Below are positions 15,696 to 24,292 of a stretch of 33,017 bases of DNA, piece after piece; within the stretch, counting starts at the first letter, position 1, and each line of letters begins with the position of its first letter. Made by a program: the position numbers and the translations under genes. Below the pieces are notes generated by a model. That model did no database searches and was not told the origin of the DNA. It worked only from the letters and a program-made list of their open reading frames with translations. The DNA comes from Bacteroidales bacterium (GTDB lineage: Bacteria; Bacteroidota; Bacteroidia; Bacteroidales; UBA12077): contig JAQIBH010000059.1 in assembly GCA_027859205.1 (NCBI GenBank), forward strand, positions 1-33,017, read 5' to 3'.

Positions 15696-16895
15696 ATGAT
15701 TGAATCGCCAAATAAAAATAAAGACTTATTCAAGGAAAAAAAGTGTTGTGTTATTATTCCAACCTACAATAACCATCAAACCATTGAGCAAGTAATTAAT
15801 GATGTACTTAAATATACTGATCAGTTAATTGTTGTAAATGATGGTTCTACAGATACTACAAAAGAACTTCTAAATAAATACAATCAAATTGATATTGTAA
15901 GCTATCCTAAAAATAAAGGTAAAGGATTTGCTTTGCGTAAAGGATTTCGTTTTGCCTGGAGTAAAGGATTTGAATATGCCATTACTATTGATTCTGACGG
16001 ACAGCATTTTGCTACCGATCTTCCGAAATTTGTAGAAGCCATTGAAGAAAATCCTAATGCAATTATTATTGGTAACCGAAATATGGAACAAGAAGGCATT
16101 CCCGAAAAAAGCAGTTTTGGTAATCGATTTTCCAACTTTTGGTTTAAGTTCGAAACAGGCATTAAAATGCCCGATACGCAATCGGGTTACAGATTGTATC
16201 CGATTAAGCCATTAAGTAAAATGATTTTCTTTACCCGTAAATACGAATTCGAAATTGAAGTTATTGTACGTGCAGCATGGAAAGGTGTTAAAGTAACCGA
16301 TATCCCAATTCAAATATATTATGCACCAAAAGAAACGCGAGTTTCTCACTTTAGGCCATTTCGAGATTTCTCGCGCGTGAGTATATTAAATACTTTTCTA
16401 GTGATTTATGCTTTACTTATTGTAAAGCCTTTTGAATTTATCAGGAAACTTAATAAAAAGAGTATTCAAGAATTCTTTCGTACACAAATAACACAAAATA
16501 AAGAACCAAGTATTAATATTACTTTTGCAGTAATGCTTGGATTATTTATGGGAGTTGCACCTGTTTGGGGATACCAAATGCTTATAGCTTTTGGATTAGC
16601 ACATTTCCTAAAATTGAATAAAGTAATAGTTTTAGTTACATCGAATATTAGTATTCCTCCAATGATACCAATAATAATTTTTAGTAGTTTTAAAATAGGT
16701 GGATTATTTATCGAGTCGAATAAACTCAACGTAATATACGACAAGGGTTTAAGCCTTGAATTTATTAAGAATAATATAGTTCAGTATTTTGTTGGAAGTT
16801 TAGTATTTGGAATAGCACTAGCTTTTGTATTCGGTATTATAACATATATTTTACTTTTGATATTCAGAAAACCTGCTTATCAAGAAACAAATTAA
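15696..16895 (+). CDS. Glycosyltransferase family 2 fused to DUF2062 membrane domain
   Basis: About 399 aa. The N-terminal GT-A domain has CCVIIPTYNN, VVNDGSTD and DSDGQH motifs (nucleotide-sugar and metal binding) and the RVSHFRPFRD acceptor region near residue 225. The C-terminal ~130 residues form a membrane domain with FAVMLGLFMGVAPVWGYQMLIAFGLAHFLKLNK, typical of DUF2062. Such fusions occur in aryl-polyene/flexirubin loci and resemble dolichol-phosphate-mannose-type synthases, so it could add a sugar to a lipid carrier or to the product. I chose ATG 15696; TTG 15690 adds two residues. Confidence 0.88.
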   Translation: MIESPNKNKDLFKEKKCCVIIPTYNNHQTIEQVINDVLKYTDQLIVVNDGSTDTTKELLNKYNQIDIVSYPKNKGKGFALRKGFRFAWSKGFEYAITIDSDGQHFATDLPKFVEAIEENPNAIIIGNRNMEQEGIPEKSSFGNRFSNFWFKFETGIKMPDTQSGYRLYPIKPLSKMIFFTRKYEFEIEVIVRAAWKGVKVTDIPIQIYYAPKETRVSHFRPFRDFSRVSILNTFLVIYALLIVKPFEFIRKLNKKSIQEFFRTQITQNKEPSINITFAVMLGLFMGVAPVWGYQMLIAFGLAHFLKLNKVIVLVTSNISIPPMIPIIIFSSFKIGGLFIESNKLNVIYDKGLSLEFIKNNIVQYFVGSLVFGIALAFVFGIITYILLLIFRKPAYQETN

Positions 16896-16962
16896 TGCTT
16901 CGACAAGCTCAGCATGACAAGATGTTGGGATTAATAATGTCATGCTGAGCTTGTCGAAGCAT
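16895..16962 (+). repeat. Perfect 25-bp inverted repeat with 18-nt spacer
   Basis: The left arm at 16895-16919 and the right arm at 16938-16962 are exact reverse complements (core CTTCGACAAGCTCAGCATGA). The left arm begins on the last base of the glycosyltransferase stop codon. A degraded copy of the same element lies at 20917-20978. No T-tract follows, so it is not a classical terminator. It resembles a REP/MITE-like intergenic element that may fold in the transcript. Confidence 0.9.
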
Positions 16963-17036
16963 GGTTATTTCTAAGACTATTTAAACAACATTCAAAATAA
17001 ACAATGCATTGGGAATAGCCCAAAAATTATAAAATT

Positions 17037-20000
17037 ATGTCAAGTATTTTTAATGGCTTGTACGAAATATTTCAAAAGTTTAGAATATCCTTAATTTTTC
17101 TAATACTCTTTATCTTTGGTTTATCGATTTATTTTGCAACAAAAATTAAATTCGAAGAAGATATAACTGGGATGTTACCTTCTGACAAGAATATCCAGAA
17201 AATAAGCTTGGTTTCGCAAAATATCAACTTTATGGATAAGTTGATTATTAACATCTCTTTAAGTGACACAAACCAATCCGCTAATCCACAAAAACTGATT
17301 GAATTTGCCGATCAATTAAATCAGAAACTCTTAAATTTTAAACCCGAATTTATTAGAGATATTAATTATAAGGTTTCCGATAGAATAATATACGATGTAT
17401 ATGATATCTTCTTTGAAAATCTTCCTGTATTTCTCGAAGATAAAGATTATGTGAAAATTGATAGTTTGATTCAGCAATCGTCTATTGATAATTCTGTTAA
17501 GAATAATTTTAAAACTCTGATTTCTCCTGCCAGCATGGTGATGAAACAGTTTATTATGAAAGATCCTCTTCACTTCACTCCTATTATTCTGAATAAACTG
17601 AATACTTTCCAAATTGGAGATAATTACGAAATCTATAATAGTCGGATTTTCACTAAGGATAAGAAAAACCTAAATATATTTATTACGTCAGCCTTTTCAT
17701 CAGGAGAAACTCAAAGTAACGGTAAATTAATTGCATCTCTTAATCAAACAATTGATAGTCTTGAATTACAATTTAACAATGAAATAAACGCGCAATATTA
17801 TGGTGCTGCAGCTGTTGCAGTTGGAAATGCGACACGTATTAAAAAAGATATAAAACTCACTGTTTCTATTGCGCTTATTGTATTGTTGATATTTATGAGC
17901 TTGTTTTTCCGTAAGAAAAGTATATTTCTTATTCTGTTTTTACCAGCTATTTTTGGAGGTAGTTTATCATTAGCAATACTATATTTAATAAAAGGTAATA
18001 TATCGGCTATATCGCTTGGAATAGGCTCCGTGTTATTAGGTATTACAGTTGACTATTCTTTACATCTATTTACGCATCACAGAAGTGTTGGAGATGTAAA
18101 AAAAGTACTAAAAGATATCGCTACACCTGTATTAATGAGTACTCTTACTACAGCATCAGCGTTTTTATGTTTACTGTTTGTTAGCTCAAAAGCACTCCAG
18201 GATTTAGGTTTATTTGCAGCGATAAGTGTTAGTGTTGCTGCCCTTTTCTCTTTAATTGTTTTACCGCATTTCTTGCGTAAAAAAGATTTCGAAAAGAATA
18301 TCCAAAATAAGCGAAAATCAATATTAGAAAAAATTACTTCGTATCCGTACGAAAAAAATAAATATTTAATACTTGGAATTATAGCATTTACAATTGTTTC
18401 GATATTCTTTTCACAAAAGCCATCCTTTGAAGGCGATATGGACAAAATGAGTTACATGTCTAAAGAATTAAAAGAAGCTGAAAATAACTTAAATAAGATT
18501 GCCAATGTAACTCTCAAATCGGTTTATTTAATAAGTACAGGAGATAATTTACAAAAAGCTTTAAAAAATAATGAGAAAGCTATACCAGAACTTAATAGAT
18601 TAAAGCAAAGCGGAATTATTAATCAATATACTTCCATTAGTAAAATACTAATTTCTGATTCACTTCAAAAGGAAAGAATCAAACTGTGGAATGCTTTCTG
18701 GACACCAGAGAAAATAGATCAGTTAAAAATGAATCTAGCTATTTCTGGAGCAAAATATAAGTTTACACCAGATGCCTTTAAATCGTTTTATCAACTTATT
18801 GAAAAAGAGATCAAACCAATTAAAACAGAACAATTAGGCGAATTAAGAGAACTGTTTTTAAATGAATATATTACCGAGCATGATGATATAACTACAGTTG
18901 TAAGTTTGCTAAAAGCTGATGAACTAAACAAACCAATTATTTACGAGGCATTTTCTGAAGAAGATAACTTAGTAGTATTCGATAAAAAATACATGACCGA
19001 TAATTTGGTTCGTGTATTAAAAAATGATTTTAACCTACTGGTAAAGTTATCACTGGTAATTGTTTTTTTGATACTTCTGTTATCATTTGGAAGAATAGAA
19101 ATAGCACTTCTTACTTTCATTCCAATGTCTATTTCATGGATATGGACCTTAGGAATAATGGGTATATTCGGAATTAAATTTACTATTTTCAATATTATTA
19201 TCTCCACTTTTATTTTTGGATTAGGAATAGACTATTCTATTTTTATTATGCGCGGAATGCAACAAGAGTATAAGTATGGTATTAAAAATCTAAACTCATA
19301 TAAAACGTCTATATTACTCTCAGCAATAACTACTATAACTGGAATTGGAGTATTAATTTTTGCCAAGCATCCAGCTTTAAAATCCATGGCATTGCTTTCA
19401 ATAATTGGAATACTTTCTGTAATAATAATTTCGTATACTCTTGAACCTGCTTTATTTAAGTTGTTTATTTTAAATCGCAAGAAAAAAGGGAAAATTGCAT
19501 TTTCTTTTCAGGAGCTTATAAATTCAATTATTGCCTGGAGTATTTTTGTTGCGGGCTCAATTTATATTACTATACTGGGATTCATACTATTTAAAGCACT
19601 TCAAATCAAAAATAAAAAAGTAAAGCGCTTCCTTAATTATTCGATGACTTATTCAACTATTGCTTTATACTATGGAATGTTTAATCTTCGTAAAAAGATT
19701 ATAAATCCAAATAAAGAAAAATTCAAGAAACCCAGTATAATTATTTGCAATCATCAATCGCATATTGATTTGATTTACAATATGTCAATGAGTTCAAAAA
19801 TCATTATTTTAACAAATGATTGGGTTCAAAAAAGTAAGGTTTACGGCCAACTGGTTCAGTTCGCCGATTTTTATCCAGTAACTAATGGTTACGAAGCATT
19901 GCTCCCTAAACTCCAGGAAAAAGTTAATGACGGCTTTTCAATTTTAGTTTACCCGGAAGGAACTCGAAGTACAAATTATAAAATGAAACGATTTCATAAA

Positions 20001-20915
20001 GGAGCATTTTATTTAGCTGAAAAGCTTAATCTTGATATTTTACCGATAGTTATGCATGGTGCAGGTTATTGTATGACAAAAGGCGATGATTTATTAGTTA
20101 AAAATGGTACAATTACGGTTAAATATTTAGATCGAATAACACCGGAAAACAAAGAATTTGGAGATAATTATTCTGAAAGAGCAAAGAAAATTGGTCAATA
20201 TTTCAGAGGCGTGTACAATCAAATGCGATTGGAACTCGAAGACGCAAAATACTATCGAAATCAATTAATTAAAAACTATTTGTACAAAGGACCTGTATTG
20301 GAATGGTATCTTAAAGTTAAACTAAAACTTGAAAACAATTACGAATTATTTAATTCATTAATCCCACGTAAAGGGAAAATTTATGATATTGGTTGTGGAT
20401 ATGGTTATTTATCGTACATGCTCCATTTCGTTTCAGATGAGAGAATTGTAACAGGAATGGATCATGATTCTGAAAAGATTGTAGTTGCGAATAACTGCCC
20501 CTCAAAAAACGAGAAGATAAATTTTGAATGTGCAGATATCACAAAATATAAATTTGAACCGGCTGATGTTTTCTTATTCAGCGATGTGCTACATTATATC
20601 CCTAAAAAAGATCAAGAAGATGTAATTTCAAATTGCATCAAAAATTTAAATGATAATGGAAAAATTATTATTCGCGATGCTAATACAAAATTGAACGATA
20701 GGCATAAAGGGACTCGTTTCACTGAGCTTTTCTCAACTAAAGTGTTTGGATTTAATAAAACAATAAGTGAATCAAAAGAACTTTATTTTGTATCTTCCGA
20801 TGATGTTTTTGAAATATTTAAAAAACACAATATGGAAGTTGAAATTGTAGATCAAACCAAGCGAACTTCTAATGTTGTTTATATAATTAAAAAGAAAAAA
20901 GGAATTAAATTATAA
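17037..20915 (+). CDS. Trifunctional MMPL exporter / PlsC-like acyltransferase / SAM methyltransferase
   Basis: A 1292-aa fusion of three parts. Residues ~1-810 form an RND/MMPL exporter with two sets of membrane helices (about 15-35, 275-410, 440-460 and 665-810) around two large periplasmic loops; TVDYSLHLF and GLGIDYSIFI are the family's repeated motifs. Residues ~850-1085 are a lysophospholipid acyltransferase with NHQSHIDLI (HX4D, near 905) and YPEGTRS (near 971). The C-terminus is a class I SAM methyltransferase with YDIGCGYGYLSYML (near 1115) and DVFLFSDVLHYI. It would lipidate, methylate and flip or export the polyene at the inner membrane. This three-domain fusion is a recognised Bacteroidota architecture, so it is not an assembly artefact. 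Confidence 0.93.
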   Translation: MSSIFNGLYEIFQKFRISLIFLILFIFGLSIYFATKIKFEEDITGMLPSDKNIQKISLVSQNINFMDKLIINISLSDTNQSANPQKLIEFADQLNQKLLNFKPEFIRDINYKVSDRIIYDVYDIFFENLPVFLEDKDYVKIDSLIQQSSIDNSVKNNFKTLISPASMVMKQFIMKDPLHFTPIILNKLNTFQIGDNYEIYNSRIFTKDKKNLNIFITSAFSSGETQSNGKLIASLNQTIDSLELQFNNEINAQYYGAAAVAVGNATRIKKDIKLTVSIALIVLLIFMSLFFRKKSIFLILFLPAIFGGSLSLAILYLIKGNISAISLGIGSVLLGITVDYSLHLFTHHRSVGDVKKVLKDIATPVLMSTLTTASAFLCLLFVSSKALQDLGLFAAISVSVAALFSLIVLPHFLRKKDFEKNIQNKRKSILEKITSYPYEKNKYLILGIIAFTIVSIFFSQKPSFEGDMDKMSYMSKELKEAENNLNKIANVTLKSVYLISTGDNLQKALKNNEKAIPELNRLKQSGIINQYTSISKILISDSLQKERIKLWNAFWTPEKIDQLKMNLAISGAKYKFTPDAFKSFYQLIEKEIKPIKTEQLGELRELFLNEYITEHDDITTVVSLLKADELNKPIIYEAFSEEDNLVVFDKKYMTDNLVRVLKNDFNLLVKLSLVIVFLILLLSFGRIEIALLTFIPMSISWIWTLGIMGIFGIKFTIFNIIISTFIFGLGIDYSIFIMRGMQQEYKYGIKNLNSYKTSILLSAITTITGIGVLIFAKHPALKSMALLSIIGILSVIIISYTLEPALFKLFILNRKKKGKIAFSFQELINSIIAWSIFVAGSIYITILGFILFKALQIKNKKVKRFLNYSMTYSTIALYYGMFNLRKKIINPNKEKFKKPSIIICNHQSHIDLIYNMSMSSKIIILTNDWVQKSKVYGQLVQFADFYPVTNGYEALLPKLQEKVNDGFSILVYPEGTRSTNYKMKRFHKGAFYLAEKLNLDILPIVMHGAGYCMTKGDDLLVKNGTITVKYLDRITPENKEFGDNYSERAKKIGQYFRGVYNQMRLELEDAKYYRNQLIKNYLYKGPVLEWYLKVKLKLENNYELFNSLIPRKGKIYDIGCGYGYLSYMLHFVSDERIVTGMDHDSEKIVVANNCPSKNEKINFECADITKYKFEPADVFLFSDVLHYIPKKDQEDVISNCIKNLNDNGKIIIRDANTKLNDRHKGTRFTELFSTKVFGFNKTISESKELYFVSSDDVFEIFKKHNMEVEIVDQTKRTSNVVYIIKKKKGIKL

Positions 20916-20916
20916 C

Positions 20917-20978
20917 ACACTTCGATTAACTCAGTGTGACAATTCAAAATTATTGTCATCTTGAGCCCGTCGAAAGAT
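20917..20978 (+). repeat. Degenerate copy of the 16895-16962 inverted repeat
   Basis: The left arm 20917-20941 matches the left arm of the intact element at 18 of 25 positions, and the right arm 20954-20978 matches at 19 of 25, with a 12-nt spacer. Like the intact copy it lies directly after a stop codon (20913-20915). The arms have diverged from each other, so pairing is weaker. Confidence 0.7.
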
Positions 20979-21000
20979 AGATAATAATTTTATATTAATT

Positions 21001-22491
21001 ATGCCAAAATACGATGTTGTTATTATAGGTAGTGGACTTGGAGGCTTACTTTGCGGTAATATACTTAGCAAAGAAGGCATGAATGTTTGTATTCTTGAAA
21101 AGCAACATCAGTTTGGTGGTAACTTACAGACTTTTACACGTGATGGAAAAATCTTTGATACAGGAATACATTATGTAGGAGGATTATCTGAGGGACAAAA
21201 CACGCATCAATACTTTAAATATTTTGGCATTGTTGATAAACTAAATCTGAAAAGATTAGATAAAAACGGTTTCGATAAAATCAACTTTGAAGGTAAAACT
21301 TATTCTCATGCACAAGGATTTAATAATTTCATTGAAACTTTAGCGAACGATTTTCCGGCAGAGAGAAATGCTTTAAAAGAATATATTAAGAAGATTAGAG
21401 AAATTAGCAATCATTTTCCATTATATAATTTAAGACCAAATTTAGGATTAGATAATGAGCTGCAATTTTTTGAAACAAGCATAGGAGATCTTTTAAACTC
21501 AATCACTAAAAATAAAACATTGCAAAATGTTTTGGCTGGCAATAATATGCTTTATGCCGGAGTTCAAGATAAAACACCCGTTGGGATTCATGCGTTAATA
21601 ACAAATTCTTTAATTCAAAGCGCCTATCAATTCGTTGATGGCAGTCAACAAATTGTTGATTTATTAATAGAAACTATTAAAAATAATGGTGGTACATTAA
21701 TGAATAACAGCGAAGTACAAACACTGAATGTTCACAACGGGAAAATTGAATCGGCTATTCTAAGTAATGGAGAAGTAATTGAAGCTGATAATTTCATTTC
21801 AACTATTCATCCTGCGCTTACTATGGAAATGACAGATACAAAGATGTTACGGAAATCGTATCGTACAAGAATAAGTGAAATAGACGAAACCATTTCCGTA
21901 TTTGTAGTTTATTTATCACTCAAACCAAATAGTTTTAAATACCAAAATTATAATTACTATCATTTTATTGATGAAAATGTTTGGAGTATTCCAAAGTATA
22001 ATCCAGATAAGTTACTTCAAGATTATCTATTTCTAACATCTCCCACAAACAATTCGAGTGATTATGCCGAAACTGCAATAGCCATGAGACATATGCGCTA
22101 CGATGAAGTTAAACAGTGGGAAAAATCAAATACTGGGAAACGTGATAATGATTATGAAGCTTTCAAAAAACAAAAAGCAGAAGAATTAATTAATCAAATA
22201 GAGATGCAATATCCAAATTTTAGGACGAGTATAAATAAATATTACACCTCTACGCCTCTTACCATTAAGGATTATACAGGAACAAAAAATGGTTCTATGT
22301 ATGGAATTATGCACGATTGTAACAATCCCCTAAAAACAAAAATATCTCCAAAAACAAAAATTCCTAATTTATTATTAAGCGGACAAAATGTTAACATTCA
22401 TGGCCTTTTAGGAGTTACTATTGGTTCAGTTCTAACATGTACTGAATTGCTTGGAATGGAATATTTACTCAAAAAAATAAACAATGCCTAA
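21001..22491 (+). CDS. FAD-dependent oxidoreductase, phytoene desaturase/retinol saturase-like
   Basis: A 496-aa flavoprotein. The N-terminal dinucleotide fold VVIIGSGLGGLLCG (Gly10, Gly12, Gly15) is followed by the acidic end of strand 2 in CILEKQHQFGGNLQTF, as in CrtI-type desaturases and all-trans-retinol 13,14-reductases. FDTGIHYVGG and the C-terminal LLSGQNVNIHGLLGVTIGSV (FAD-binding end) support it. It could desaturate, isomerise or saturate bonds of the polyene. A second, different member lies at 24293. The 3' end overlaps the next gene by 8 bp, indicating coupled translation. Confidence 0.9.
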   Translation: MPKYDVVIIGSGLGGLLCGNILSKEGMNVCILEKQHQFGGNLQTFTRDGKIFDTGIHYVGGLSEGQNTHQYFKYFGIVDKLNLKRLDKNGFDKINFEGKTYSHAQGFNNFIETLANDFPAERNALKEYIKKIREISNHFPLYNLRPNLGLDNELQFFETSIGDLLNSITKNKTLQNVLAGNNMLYAGVQDKTPVGIHALITNSLIQSAYQFVDGSQQIVDLLIETIKNNGGTLMNNSEVQTLNVHNGKIESAILSNGEVIEADNFISTIHPALTMEMTDTKMLRKSYRTRISEIDETISVFVVYLSLKPNSFKYQNYNYYHFIDENVWSIPKYNPDKLLQDYLFLTSPTNNSSDYAETAIAMRHMRYDEVKQWEKSNTGKRDNDYEAFKKQKAEELINQIEMQYPNFRTSINKYYTSTPLTIKDYTGTKNGSMYGIMHDCNNPLKTKISPKTKIPNLLLSGQNVNIHGLLGVTIGSVLTCTELLGMEYLLKKINNA

Positions 22492-24163
22492 GCTTAAGAA
22501 AATATTTAAAGCTCTTTTAAGAATAATTATTATTCTGATTATCATAATTTTAATATTGATAGCTATTTTCAAAATCACGAGCAAAATAAATCCACCAATA
22601 ATTGAGAATCCAGAAATAGAGAATATACAAATTACTCAGATTGATTCGAGTTTTTCATATATAAAAAACAACTGGTTAAAGAAAAATGAGTTTGGATTGT
22701 GGGAAATGTACATTGAAGGTGAAGCTTATGAGCGAGGAATAATTATTGGTAAATTGTCCAAAGATCTTATTTTTAAGCAAGAAAATGCTTTTGTAAATCA
22801 AATCAAAACAATGATTCCATCGGAATCGTATTTAAAATTTTTAAAAAGCTTTATCGGATTTTTTAATAGAAATATCGACAAACATATAATAGATGAATAT
22901 CAGAAGGAAATTTATGGTATCTCTAAATCTGCATCAGAGAAATTTAACTATATAGCACCTAATTATCAACGAATATTGAACTATCATGCAGCACACGATA
23001 TTGGTCATGCTTTACAAAATATGAACTTAGTTGCTTGCACGGCTTTTTCTGGTTGGGATTCCAGATCAACTGACAGTTCATTAATCGTAGGTAGAAACTT
23101 CGACTTTTATGTTGGAGATGAATTTGCCGAAGATAAAATCATTATGTTTTGTGATCCCTATAAAGGATATAAATTTATGATTGTTACCTGGGGCGGGATG
23201 ATTGGTGCAACTTCCGGAATGAATGACCAAGGATTAACAGTTACTTTAAATGCTGCCAAATCGGACATTCCATTTGGTGCAGCAACTCCAATTTCAATAG
23301 TAGCACGTGAGATATTACAATATGCATCAACTATAGATGAAGCTTACAAAATTGCTAAAAAACGTAAAACCTTTGTATCAGAATCATTATTTATAGGATC
23401 AGCAAAAGACGGTAGAACGGCTACAATTGAAAAGTCTCCCGATAATCAAGCACTCTTAGAATCTGATAATGATTACATTATTTGTAGCAATCATTTTCAA
23501 AGCACGGAAATGGAAAAAGATGAATTTGTTAATGCCAAAATTGAGAATTATGCAACAACTTATCGTTTTGCGAGAGTTGAAGAGCTATTAGAACAAAACA
23601 AAAAGCTGGATTTAAATTCAGTTGCTAAAATATTACGTGATCAAAGAGGTTTACAAGATAAAGATATTGGAATGGGAAATGAAAAAGCAATAAATCAACT
23701 CATTGCTCATCATTCAATTATTTTTAAACCCGAAGAATTGAAAGTTTGGGTATCGACCGCACCATTTCAATTGGGTGAATATATATGTTATGATTTAAAT
23801 AAAGTATTCATAAGAGATAAAAGCATTAATAAATCAAGAATTTATTATGAAAATGATTTAACAATTCCGGCCGATACCTTCTTATATTCGAACGATTACA
23901 AAAACTTTAATCTATTTAAAGAAATACGAACTCAGATTCAAACGTCTATTAAAACCGAAACAAGAATCGCTGATGAAGATTATCTTTTTAATGAAATTAT
24001 TGAACTAAATCCTGAATTCTTTGAAACCTATGTTTATCTTGGCGATTATTTTAATCAATTCGATATAAACGACAAAGCTATTTTAGCCTACAAAAAGGCT
24101 TTAAGAAAAGAGATTCCAAATATTTATCAAAGAGAGAAAATATTAGAGCAGATTGAAAATTAA
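22484..24163 (+). CDS. C45/AAT-type Ntn hydrolase or N-acyltransferase with C-terminal TPR
   Basis: A 559-aa protein anchored by one N-terminal helix (residues ~11-30). It contains the acyl-CoA:6-aminopenicillanate acyltransferase (peptidase C45) fold. The predicted self-cleavage site is before Cys185 in NMNLVACTAFSGWD, and GRNFDF (Arg204, Asp207) and GMIGATSGMNDQGLTVTLNA follow as in the family. After cleavage the Cys would be the N-terminal nucleophile that makes or breaks amide bonds. The C-terminus has at least one TPR-like unit (ETYVYLGDYFNQFDINDKAI). The protein probably acts on the outer face of the inner membrane, and could form or hydrolyse an N-acyl link in the product (inference). 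Confidence 0.85.
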   Translation: MPKLKKIFKALLRIIIILIIIILILIAIFKITSKINPPIIENPEIENIQITQIDSSFSYIKNNWLKKNEFGLWEMYIEGEAYERGIIIGKLSKDLIFKQENAFVNQIKTMIPSESYLKFLKSFIGFFNRNIDKHIIDEYQKEIYGISKSASEKFNYIAPNYQRILNYHAAHDIGHALQNMNLVACTAFSGWDSRSTDSSLIVGRNFDFYVGDEFAEDKIIMFCDPYKGYKFMIVTWGGMIGATSGMNDQGLTVTLNAAKSDIPFGAATPISIVAREILQYASTIDEAYKIAKKRKTFVSESLFIGSAKDGRTATIEKSPDNQALLESDNDYIICSNHFQSTEMEKDEFVNAKIENYATTYRFARVEELLEQNKKLDLNSVAKILRDQRGLQDKDIGMGNEKAINQLIAHHSIIFKPEELKVWVSTAPFQLGEYICYDLNKVFIRDKSINKSRIYYENDLTIPADTFLYSNDYKNFNLFKEIRTQIQTSIKTETRIADEDYLFNEIIELNPEFFETYVYLGDYFNQFDINDKAILAYKKALRKEIPNIYQREKILEQIEN

Positions 24164-24217
24164 CCCTAGCCTTAGGCTGGAGTTACAAAATACAAAACCT
24201 AAAGGGACTTTAGTCCC
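24162..24217 (+). repeat. Palindrome pair after the C45 gene, related to 14508-14595
   Basis: An imperfect palindrome at 24162-24184 (arms AACCCTAGCC / GGCTGGAGTT around TTA) and a perfect one, GGGACTTTAGTCCC, at 24204-24217 follow the C45 stop codon. Both resemble the elements after the LolA-like gene in sequence and order, showing a repeated intergenic family. Confidence 0.65.
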
Positions 24218-24292
24218 AATCATATTAAGGAAAAAAATAATTTAATTTTATTAAAAATAGAAAAATAGAATTCCTAAACACTTTTAGCTAAG

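Noticed and set aside
15902-16181. Minus-strand frames opposite the glycosyltransferase (about 86 and 103 codons)
   Set aside because: They lie antisense to a confident GT2 domain and lack any signal or motif.
16895-16962. The perfect inverted repeat as an intrinsic terminator
   Set aside because: The stem is long and the spacer 18 nt, and no T-tract follows the right arm; the repeat-element reading fits better.
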